Source of the DNA: Pieris napi
Taxonomy: Eukaryota; Arthropoda; Insecta; Lepidoptera; Pieridae
Reading direction: 5' to 3'
DNA length: 64,000 bases
Assembly: GCF_905475465.1 (NCBI RefSeq)
Contig: NC_062251.1
Span: 6,193,001-6,257,000 of the forward strand
Both the position numbers and the translations under genes were made by a program. Within the stretch, counting starts at the first letter, position 1, and every line of letters begins with the position of its first letter. A model generated the notes under the pieces. It searched no databases. It had not been told where the DNA came from and saw only the letters and a program-made list of their open reading frames with translations. This document shows positions 25,601 to 37,600 of the stretch, one piece after another.

Positions 25601-28600
25601 GAGTGGCAATACTCCACGTTTATATGAGCGTAAAAAGTCTTACATAGTAGCGGGGAGTATGGAACAATCCACCTATTATCTATCGTCACCATGTTGCCCC
25701 TGATTTGTAGCGTAGTGCTCCGACCGCCATTTCCTGTATCGCGCCTACGATAAACTGGATACCCATCCTCTCCGGTCTGGGTATCGTTCATGAAACGGCG
25801 AGGGTATTTTTTTGTGCAGACACCGTTCTTCATGCATGGTGCAGCTAAATTATGTTCTCCGCAGGGTCCATGTACCATATTTTTAGTTATAATGTCGTGT
25901 AGTACCGGATCAATTTGTTGATCGGGTAGCTCCGCAACTATGACACTGTCGATCTCATCTGGTTGTATTTTAGTTTCTAGCCAGAACAGCAAATGACAAT
26001 GAGGTAAACCGCGCTTTTGCCACTCCACACTTGCCATATAACATTTTACTTTACCGAATATCTGTTCTTTGACAAATAATTTGATGAATTTCTTCATCTT
26101 TAAATGAAATATACGTGAAATTATGTCATGACGGTCGAAAGACCGTTGTCCTGGTAGCAGCTCGGCTTTTATTTCAGGCCATTCGGGGTTACATGTAAAA
26201 GTGACAAATAAGTCAGGTCTACCATAATTTCGAACGTACGTCATCGCGTCCTGCGTTTTCTCGTGCATGAAACGCGGAGAACCCGTAAATGACGATGGCA
26301 ATATGACATGTTGACCGATATTTGATGGGTCAACATTTGCGTCATGATTTAAGGCATCTCTGAGATGAATGTAGTCATCAGCCCTCAGTCTTTGTTGATT
26401 CCGACAAATATAATTTAATCTTTCCGATATCATTTTCGCCATCATGTCAACACAATATTGACTAAATAAGTCTCTGTAATAATGTAACGGATTAAAAGAG
26501 TTAGTTCTAATCATTAATCTAAATGCATAAAATTGCATACACGAAACAGTTTTATTACGCGCAGAACCCTGCTGAGGGATAGTCAAATAATAACCGTCTT
26601 CTCCTGTCACAAACATTATAGGATACTGTAGTGGATCATAGGACCGATGTAGCTCAGAAACTCTTTTGAGCTGCCCGTCTCTACCGTGTAAGACTATATC
26701 CCTGGGACCTTTGTCTTCATCGACCAAGAGAACAGCTACCTCGTTTACAGTAGGAGCATTATATCTGCCTCTGTGTGCTGTCTGTGGAGTACGATCTGAA
26801 TGAATAATTAACTTTAAATTATCTGAGGAGTTAAGTTCTAAGTTTTGTTTAAAACTTTGTATGTACACGTTATGATTATTTAAAGCGGTCTGTAATTCGT
26901 GAATTAAATCCATTTTTAAGGTTGGTGCGATGCTTGATCGCAACGATAACTGGTCTGCATCCGAAATAAAATATATTTGCAAGAACTGTGGGTTTTGGCC
27001 TGATGGTGGTAAAAGGCTACCAATTAGATGATACACTTGTCCTTCAATTTTAAAAGTGGGCATAAAATTTCCTTCCCTGATTTCTTTTGCGCCAAACGAA
27101 GTCATTTGAAAAAGACTATTGTATTTACCTATGTTTGTTAAAAAATGCCCAGATAATGGATGGTTATTAGTCAAAAGATTTTTTATTGGTTGTGGCGGCT
27201 CCTGCAGGTTAGGAAGACAAACTTTACCTGAAGCACAGCACATACCATTAGGTTCGTCCGCCCATTTCTTGGCAGAGCAGTTAGAGCAGATCTTATTCAT
27301 GACTCTGATTTGGACGGACGCTTGTTGTGCATAATCAAACTGCGGATCATATCTAAAAGCCAGTCTGTTGCTGTTAACTAAAATTCGATTGCGAACTCTA
27401 TTTGTGGACAACTGCTGTCTCTCTGCCTGAGCTCTAAGTCGCTGCAAACGCTCGACACTCGACTCTCTTTCGCGCAACTGAGAGGTCCTTATATTTTGTT
27501 CATGAAGACGTTGGGAACGCTCCAGGCTCGACTCTTGAGCGCGTAGCTCAGAGGTTCTCAAGCTTTGTACGGCAAGGCGTTGCGAACGCTCGACACTCGA
27601 CTCTCGTTCGCGTAAGTCAGAGGTCCTTACATTTTGTTCATGAAGACGTTGGGAACGCTCCAGCCTCGACTCTCGTGCACGTAACTCAGAGGTTCTCAGA
27701 TTTTGTTTTGCAAGGCGTTGTGAACGTTCGACACTCGACTCTCGTGCGCGTACCTGAGAGTTTCTCTGATTTTGTTCAGCAAGGCGTTGTGAACGTTCAG
27801 GTGAAGATTCTCCCATACGACGTATTTTTGCTGCCCGTGCTTGAGAACTATGTTTAGAAAGTTGAGACCTGGCTCTCTTAGGCATTTCAAATGTTTAAGA
27901 TAATGTTATTAGCGTGTAATATTCTAGCTCTAAAAAGAACTGTTGGTTAGCCCTGAAAAGAACTGTTGTTTAGCTCTTAGAAGAACTGTTGTTTAGCTCT
28001 AAGAAGAACTGTTGTTGAGCTCTAAGAAGAACTGTTGTTTAGCTCTGAGAAGAACTTTTGCGTAGGTGTAGTTTAAAGAACGAAACCTAAAAAAAATCGC
28101 ACGAAAATTATTAGACTTCAAGCACGACCGCTGCGTAGGGAGCCGACCGCGGGACTGAGTGAGCCGCGCGGGGCCCCCTCCCACACGCTCACCGGGCCTT
28201 GGTAACGCCTACTTCGCAACGGGCCGTGCAGCAGAAATCGTAATATTTTAATTTCGCTATAACTTCAGAACCAAACGTCCAATTTTAATCATTCAAAGAC
28301 CAAATATTATCTACATTAACTGTACTTAGTGATGGAATAATTTATTTTGATAAGGATTAATAGCATGAGTAAAATAAACGCGTTTAAATGTAGTCCAAAA
28401 AAAAATCAAGATTTTTCAATAAAAAATGGTTATTGTGCCTCACTCGACATAGAAAGGTATAGTGTGTCGTGGACTTTTTTGTAGATATTTATAAGATCTA
28501 CAATTACTTAGAACATTTTATGGTTCTATCTTTAATAGTTTAGGCAGGGTACGCAAAATAAGTAACTTTTTTGGTTGATTTTTTACACCTTGTGTCCGAA

Positions 28601-31600
28601 AAACCCTAATATCTTACGGAACCCTATTTTTGTTCAAAATTAAATATAGCCTATATTACTCGTGGATAATGTAGCTTTCGAATGGTGAAAGAATTTTTAA
28701 AATCGGTCCAGTAGTTTATGAGCCTATTCATTACAATCAAACAAACAAACAAACAAAGTTTTCCTCTTTATAATATTAGTGTAGATAAAAGAAAACACTG
28801 CTTTTTCGTGGTACAAAAGGTGGAGATGGAGAGTGGGAGAACAATTTCCGCAACGCCGATGTGCTGCCAGACCAAATAAAGACGGTTAACACACGGCGAT
28901 TTCAACCATGTACGGCCATCGCGTTTGGGTTCTTTCAACTAAAACTTCTACCCCATATCATCAGTTCTTGAGTGACACCACTGGCTGATGAATTTTACGA
29001 ATCAGATCCTGGACTTGCTAGATTTATTCTCTATACGAATCTCTCTCTCTCTCTCTCCCTCTCTCGAATAGAATGAAACTTGGTAATTCAGCTTTATAAT
29101 TTTCAGAAAGTTCAGTAGATGGAATCAATGAATTGAGAACATTCTAGTTGAATTCGATATACTACTAAAATATATCGATTTTGCCAAAAAAAAAATTGAA
29201 TGTTAAACAAAAGACAAAACAACAGGTAAGTTTTTTAGTTTTTAAAATATTTTATGCAAGAATAAATGATTCATGAAAAGTCGTGAAGCACATCACATTC
29301 TTTTACCACTACTACATAGTACCAGATAAGAAGAAGAAACGATCCAACTCACCCCATACTCCTGGTAGTCCAAGAAGGCCTCATGCCCACCGCTGGAAGC
29401 ATCTATTTGATCTGCCTCACGATTGAAGCTCTGCAGTTGTAACAGCTGCTTCAAATACTGGTCTTTCTCTTGCCATTCTGAAATAATCGTTCTTTTAGAA
29501 AACTCTATCTCTTTCACACTTAACTTCTTCTTGTTAAGCTTGATTCGGTACCTCTATGGACAGCTTTTTGTTCGTCTTCCAACTGTTGGATCCTGTCCCT
29601 GACGTCAGTCAATGAAGGGTTGTTCCCCAACAACTGTTTGCCGAGACCAATCACTTCTTTGAACCTATAAAATAGAAATAGGATTCAGAAATTCATTTAT
29701 TTGTTTATCAAAATGAGCTACCATTACAGATTACTCCAATACGGTAACTATTTACATTTACTTCACAAACAAACATACAAAAAGCATATCTCTTACAGTA
29801 GAGGAACTGACATGAAGTAGATCTTTTGTCAGTTCACTCAACGGACAGTTAAAAACTACTGTTAATATATGAAGTCCATGATTATTTACGTATATGTTTT
29901 ATTTAAATTTTATTATTATAGATTTTTTATATTATTATGATTATAGATTTATTACAAAGTAAAACGTATACCTATCTCCTTGGAATAAACTCAAAAATTA
30001 CTGATTCATAGGGAAGGTTAAGGAGTAAGTTATACGTCAAGATTTTGTGTAAATTGCTTGTTGGCCTAGTGGCTACAGCGTGCGACTCTCATCCCTGAGG
30101 TGAACCAATGGACTTTGTATGTACGCATTTAACATTCGATCGAATAGTGAAAGAAAATATCGTAAGAAAACCAGCTTGCCTTACACCCAAAAAGACGAGG
30201 GCATACCTCAGGCACAGGAGGCTGATCACCGACTTGCTTATTAGATTAACTAATGATCATGAAACAGTATGAAATCTGAGGCCTAGACCTAAAAAGGTTG
30301 TAGCTGATTTATTGATTCAACAAAATATTTGAAACACGATATACCCAATAGGTCTACATTTAGGCATGTCCTACTTTAAAGCTAGCTTTACTTAAAATCT
30401 TTTAAAGCTCGAATAGGGAGTGTTTTGTAAGTTTATTTCTTTTTAAAATAAAATATAGATTTATAGTTTAGGAGGTAGTTATTTATAATTATTATTTATA
30501 TATATAATAAAATAATTACAAAACTATCTTTCGGGAAAACGTTTTAAGTACACTAAAATACAGTTTCGGAGCTAACTAAAGTATGACATATATGTATGTT
30601 AGATGCCCTCTCATGGGCCTCGTGCTAGTCTCAAAATTGTTTTTTTAACCGACTTCAAATGTTTTTAATGGCAATACTCACTCGTCGTCGTGTGCTTTGA
30701 TATCGTCTTGCAATTCCTGGTGGTGTTTAACAAGGGCCTCTGCTGTTGCCACATCTTTAGCTGTTACATCGGAGGCCACTTGTTCGCGGACTTTCTGAAA
30801 TTCATAGAAAAATTATTAGTTTGACTTGTATGTATATGATATTGTTGGAATAAGATTATTTAGTTTATAATCTACATATACCAAGAGATCGTTATAAATT
30901 AAATATGTTCCAACTTAGGTAACAGTTAGTTTCACCAAAGTCAATTCAGTAGTTTTTGAAATATCATATCCATGTAATTCTGGATCGGATTGGTAATTAA
31001 TTGTGTCACAATTATTTTTGGTTTCATTACGAACCCGCAACATGCGTATAGAATGATCTGTGGCCCGTGTACTAACCTGGACCCAATCCTGCAGTTGAGC
31101 ACTGCTGTTTCCAAATATCTGATGTCCAACAGCACTTTCCAAACGGCTGCGCCTCTCCGCCGCTTGCGCATGACATCTCACCCACATGCTCTCAATCTCC
31201 TTCTGACGACCTTCGACGTTTGTACGCTCCGTTGGGTATTGAGACTTTACCCTAAAGAGAAAACAAAGTTTTAAGCCCTCTTTCGTAGACCAAAGTACTT
31301 GGCCGCGTCTCAAAAGCCTAGGTCCTACTTTTCCCAAATACGCATACGCTCTCATACGTACATCCTTTAAGGTACCCACTAGAAGTGGAGAGGAAATCAT
31401 AGTTGAGCTAAGTTTAAAGAATTAATAATTCTCATTAAAACATACATGAGACAGAAAAAATAAAAAAAGGAAAATATATCACGCCCCCATTGTACGCTGT
31501 TATCGCGTTGGAGTCCATTTACCAAAAAAACTTCGCAGCCGTATTCCAAACGGGTCCACCGCTACTATTTCGCGTATCTCAAGAGGCAAGTTGTAAATAC

Positions 31601-34600
31601 TCGCCCAGAAATCGGTTATATTTTTGGAACCGTATTACATTTTGATTTTAGGTATATGATTAATGTTATGCCGGCTACGTATGGGATTGAAGTTAAACTT
31701 ATTGCGTGTGTTTTTGGTTATGTACGTTTTCTAACTAAAATAAGTTGTACGTACACGTAAAGCTTTTTTTTTTTAATGGCTCTGGCACGGTTTGTGCATT
31801 AGCCAGCGTCAAGTATAAGATTTTTATAATTCGTGCTTTTTGCCTGAGAAATTCGACCGTGTCCTCCATGTTCGGTTTAGGCACTCGCCCGGAACCGCAC
31901 AACCCTCCCAAAGGCCGAGAACAAGTTTAAATTAAATTAGAACTTGCCCTCGAACCGGGAATCGAACCCGGTACCCCTCACCTGGCTGCCACTTGTAAAG
32001 CTGCTTTTAAAGCTAATTTTGTGTCAACCTCGTGCTATTTATTAAAGAGCTTAGACTTAATATCAACACCACAAACATATCAATGTTCAAATACGTTATT
32101 TAATAGAACAGGAAATCTAGTAACATTAACTTCACGTTTATATTGAGAAAATTTGTTAAAACCTCCAAAAATATGTATCATGTGCTGTTTTGAACCTAAT
32201 TATTATCAAATTCTATTGAAATGCCACATTATTAAATAATTTTATTTTACTTTTTTTTTTATATAGAACAGGGGGCAAACGGGCAGGAGGCTCACCTGAT
32301 GTTAAGTGATACCGCCGCTCATGGACACTCTCAATGCCAAAGGGCTCGCGAGTGCGTTGCCGGCCTTTCAGGAATTGGTACGCTCTTTTCTTGAAGGAAC
32401 TTCTACTTACGAATCAGCCAACAAAGTGACAGTGTGGACTTTCTCCCTCAGCGGTTCCAATTCCCTCTCCAACTGCGCGTGTCTCCTCTGCAAGGCCTGC
32501 ACTGTTCTGAGATCTGCGGCTGGAGCCGACGCTATCTCCAGCTGTTGCTCCTTCTCACACATCCAGTCCAAGGCCTCATCGCAAGTTCGATTGAAGAGTT
32601 CCACGCTAGAATGTTAAGAATGTCGCATTTTTTATTAAGCTATTGCATAGATTTTATCGCGGGCGGCGACCGAATCAAGAAATTCCGTAACGAAAAAAAA
32701 CCTAACACACGATGACGTAATATAGGTGCGGCCAACACGCGTTAGAGCGGGACAGAACGCATACTGCGTCTCACATCGGTCGGACGTGATCGGTGACGTA
32801 GTGTAAGCGCGGCCGTTGCAGCCGGTACGCGTTAGAGTGAGACAGACTATATAGGCGTGTTAGTTGAGTCTGGTAGAGCGGTAGATAGAATTAATATCAA
32901 AGAAAAAAAATACTGCATAAATAAAAAATAAACAAATAATTATAATTACATAAGTTGATAAAAAATACTATGAAATAGGTTTACCGTGGCAGTCCCCGAG
33001 TGCCACACTTTTTTTTTATTTGTATTTCCGGTTTACCAGGAATCGAACGTAGAACCTCCAGCTCACATTACTATATAATCACGAAGTTTCTGACTGAATT
33101 TATGTATAACATAGATAGGGTGACGCAAACTTACCTAGAAGCCCCTTCCAAGCTCTTCTCCTTTTGCTGCTTGAGCCGCAGTAGTCTATCCCACTGCTGC
33201 CTCAACTGCTGTTTTCTGGCAGTGGCCTTCGCGGCCTGACTGTGCTTCGCCGCCACCAGCTCTTCAGCGGCGGCATCGATGCGTTCAAGGCGTTTTGAAG
33301 CCGCGGAGAGGTCGGTTACGAATTTCTGAAAATTATCCAATTGTTTTTAAATATTACTAAATGTTAATGGCGGAAACAGTATAAGGGTCGTTCAAGTATT
33401 ACGTAAACACTATATTGGTGCTCTTTGATCTTCTTATTTTGTGATTACTTCAACAGTAGTTTACACTTTTTCACACATTAATTAGGGAGCGTTCAAGTAT
33501 TACGTATTACGTCACGCAATTTTTGAAGATTATTGACCCCCCCCATGTTAACCCACCTGTACCCAATACGTTTCGTGACCACCCAGTGACTATAACTAAA
33601 AGTTACCATTATGTGGTGTAAAGTATTAGAAAGTCGAAAATACAATCCCCGCCCCGCATAGTAACGTTTTACAAAAGGACCCCCCCCCCAAATTCGTTAC
33701 GTAATACTTGAACACTCCCTGACCCACACATTGTCTGTGCTTGAAAATAAAATGAAATTTCGAGGATCCTCCAAAAGTAATACGAGTATCTACTATCTTT
33801 GAGAGCTTTTCTTACTTTTGCTGACAAGAGGGGGTTGTAATACTTGAACCGCCTCTTATGAAAAACATAAAGTTCTTGGCTTTCCCAACACTTTTATATT
33901 TGTAAAACATACACTGGTGACAGGGTTTGCTTACGCTGCTTCAGGGTTTCTTAATATATATCTTACCTCATACTTCCTCTTAGCATTCTCAACGCTGTCA
34001 TCCTTGTCATCAGTACGCAGCATCTTCTCTTTCTCTTTCATCCATTTGTCGAAGTCGTCACACTCCGCGAAGAAGCTGTATAGCTTGATGGCGTCTTCTA
34101 GTTGGGCACGTCTGGCCTCCGACAGTTGGAGTAATTCAGCTAAAAATTATTATAAGTTTATTATGAAAGCTATTTTACTAATGTAGCGGATCCAATGTGG
34201 ATCCGAAGAGCTAGCTCGAAGGACAAGGTGTAAATAAAATCGTCATGATCGTAGAATAATGTCGAATAATTAGACGACTCATTGGTCTAGTGGTTAGAAC
34301 CCCTGACTACGAATCCATGGGTCCCGGGTTCGATCCCCGGCGGAGACGAACATCGATGTGATGAGCATTTGGTGTTGTACTTAGGTCTTAGGTATGTATA
34401 TCCGTTGCCTAGTACCCATAACACAAGCTTCACCAGCTTAGCATGGGACTAGGTCAATTGATGTAAATTGTCTTTAAAAAAAAAATTTTTTTAAAAAAAA
34501 ATCCAAAATCCATCCTTTTTATTATATATGGATACTAAATTGACTTAGTATCCATATATGATATATGTAATATGATGAGCTAGGTGAGGGGTACCAGGTT

Positions 34601-37600
34601 CGATTCCCGGTTCGAGGGCAAGTTTTAATTTAATTTAAATTTGTTCTCGGCCTTTGAGAGGGTTGTGCGGTACCGGGCGAGTGCCTAAACCGTACATGGA
34701 GGGCACGGTCTAAGTTTTAAGACAAGCACGAATTATAAAAAAATCCTATACTTGACGCTGGCTAATGCACAAATCGTGCCAGAGCCATAAAAAAAAATCT
34801 GTGCGTGTACTAGGTGTACACACGTAAGAAGTGAAACTTCTTTATGAGCTTATTTTTCGTAGACATTCTTATTATCATAGACATGAATACAAATACAATT
34901 ATTTCGTTTTAACTTATTACTGTACTACTATGTAGTACTAAGGTTATTACAGAATTTCATTAATTGTAATAGAATTATTAGTATTACTATCATTGTTATC
35001 GTTATTATATATTTTTGTTACTAATGGCTTCGAATCTCTTCGGATCAACCGTGGTAGGGACAAGAAAAAGATGGCGCGTAACCGAAAAATGTGACAAATG
35101 TGTGTAAATTTTTTTCCAACGTCGATAAAGAAGTTTCACTTCAAAAGATGGCGCGTAACCGAAAAATGTGACAAATGTGTGTAAATTTTTTTCCAACGTC
35201 GATAAAGAAGTTTGACTTCAAAAAGCAACATGGCGCGTAACCTGCTACAAAATTTATCCCATACGTCGATAAAGAAGTTTCACTTCAAAAGATGGCGCGT
35301 AACGAAAAAATGTTACACAAAATTTTTTTCCAACCCCGATAAAGAAGTTTGACTTCAAAAAGCAACATGGCGCGTAACGTGCTACAAAATTTCTCCCATA
35401 CGTCGATAAAGAAGTTTCACTTCAAAAGATGGCGCGTAACGAAAAAATGTTACACTAATTTTTTTTCCAACCCCGATAAAGAAGTTTGACTTCAAAAAGC
35501 AACATGGCGCGTAACGTGCTACAAAATTTCTCCCATACGTCGATAAAGAAGTTTCACTTCAAAAGATGGCGCGTAACGGAAAAATGTGACGCGTAACGAA
35601 AAAATGTTACACTAAATTTTTTTCCAACCCCGATAAAGTTTCACTTCAAAAAAAAAAAAACTTACCATAGTGGTTGTCTATATGGTGCATCCGTTCACCC
35701 ACGGGTGGGACAGGAGCTGCTTGGTGGACTGTTCCACGTCTTCGGGCTGGTACGTTCCGTCTTACAGGCACAACTTGCTTCACTAGCACTGTCTTCTTGA
35801 CCCGTTGGACTGTTCGTACCTTCTCTGGGCGGCGGACTTGGACCTGGAGATATTTTATTTTAGATTAGAGATAGATCACGGTTTTCTACGTATGTATAGG
35901 CTTATTTGGCAAAAGGGTACGTACGTTCTTACTTAGGGTTAGGTCTGGACTAGATCGCATCCATAGTGTACCAAAAAGACAATTAGTCTTCATATAATGT
36001 CTATAAGAAATCAGTTTATTATTGTTCCAGATTACACAGTGCTTTGGATCAATCCATTTATTTCACCCTTGGGGGGTGGGGTCGAGTTTATTTTAAAAAG
36101 GGTCGCAGTCAGCAAAAATAATAAATACAAATTACATATAGGTAAAAAATATTCCTTGATAAATAATAGTTTAAACAAACTAAAAAACACGCTTTTAAAG
36201 CACATCAAACTAAAAAGTGAAAAATGCGCTCTGTGCCATATTTTTCGTCTATCGAGCAACCCACGCTTTTTCACAATAATACCAGTATTTTTTGTTCATT
36301 ACCATTTTCAGCCTAAATTAGGAATTGTTTTTCACTTTTTAGTTTGATGTGCTTTAAAAGCGTGTTTTTTAGTTTTTTTTAACTATTATTTATTTTTATT
36401 TTTTAGTTAAATTTTTTCATTTTTTTTTCGGATTATTGCATTGTCATCGATCTTTGACAGGTGCGCAAAGTTTGAATTAAATCTGTCCATTAAAAGTGGG
36501 TCAAAATCGAGTCCGAAGGAGTCGGTTACATACATACATACAGGTGAAGCTAATATAAAGCGTGTAAAAATAGTGCGCTATGTACATATTATTATAATTT
36601 TACAGTGACGGGTCGCAAGACTGTTTTACTTAAATAATTGGCTTTTTCGTTTCGTAACGTTTCTCTAAGTTAAAGCAGCTTTCGAAAGTAAACTCACCGG
36701 TACAAGTCTAGGCTCGATCTCGCGCACGTAGTTAGCGGGCACGAACCCGTCCGTACGGTCAGCTTTACGTACAGACCACCAGTCGGGGTTTGTTTTATTC
36801 ATTAAGAACATCACCTCGCCTTTCGCCATGGATATACCTTGACCCGTGAAGGCGTATAGTGCTTTCACCTGTAATTGACATATCGAAACATATAAAACAA
36901 ATTTCACAATTCATTATGATCTTGACATTGACTTGTATACGTTTTGAAAACTGCACGAATTCTTTTTCCTGTCTATGTTTAGTTCCAAATACGCTATGCG
37001 CTTGATTAGTTTTGTAATGATAATTGTTTTATAGAACCTGACGAAAGAAGAGGCCTGACGAAAAGTCAGTAATGACGTACGTAGCAAGCTACTACCACAC
37101 ATTCGCCAGAATGAAGAACGAACAGAAGAATGGAAAAAGAATTGCTAATGTAAATATTTCTTGTTAGGATATATACAGAATCTTTGACATGATGCATTAT
37201 GGCAGGCTATCTTAAATATTGAAACCAAAAAAATAAGTTCTATATTTAACTATCTATTTCAGCATCTATATAATAAAAAAGAAGAGCAGTGTTGGCCTAG
37301 TGGCTTCAGCGTGCGACTCTCATCCCTGAGGTCGTAGGTTCAATTCCAGGCTGTGCACCAATGGACTTTCTTTCTATTTGCGCATTTAACATTCGCTCGA
37401 ACGGTGAAGGAAAACATTGTGAGGAATCCGACATGTCTTAGACCCAAGTAGACGGCGTGTGTCAGGCACAGCAGGCTGATCACCTATTTGCCTATTAGAT
37501 TGAAAAATGATCATGAAACAGATTCAGAAATCTGAGGCCAAGACCTAAAGAGGTTGTAGCGCCACTGATTTATTTAAACGGAGTCACGCACCGTTCAAAT

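Larger units (their letters stand above)
23010..28785 (-). mobile_element. Autonomous Helitron, apparently intact
   Basis: 5,776 bp. On the minus strand it starts TCTACACTAATATTATAAAG after an A and ends CGACCGCTAG before a T, the A/T insertion expected of Helitrons. Near the 3' end a CGCGG...CCGCG stem precedes CTAG by about 10 nt. It holds one long Rep/helicase frame and sits in the 6.4-kb intron between exons 25 and 26, in kst sense orientation. All recognised Helitron parts are present, so it could be mobile or a recent source. Confidence 0.93.

Noticed and set aside
27119..27334. Plus-strand frame inside the Helitron
   Set aside because: Antisense to the Rep/helicase frame, which carries all expected motifs.
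31930..32005. Possible tRNA gene on the minus strand
   Set aside because: tRNA-like head of SINE C; no paired acceptor stem, and the SINE body follows.
34271..34345. Possible tRNA gene
   Set aside because: Box A and B are present, but the sequence is the head of a SINE with a body and A-rich tail, and a second copy exists at 49556-49780.
35005..35196. Minus-strand frame of 63 codons
   Set aside because: Translation of the tandem array; its peptide repeats with the DNA units.
35069..35650. CRISPR array
   Set aside because: Unit length and alternation superficially suggest repeats and spacers, but units are contiguous, unequal, and lie in an insect intron with no cas genes.
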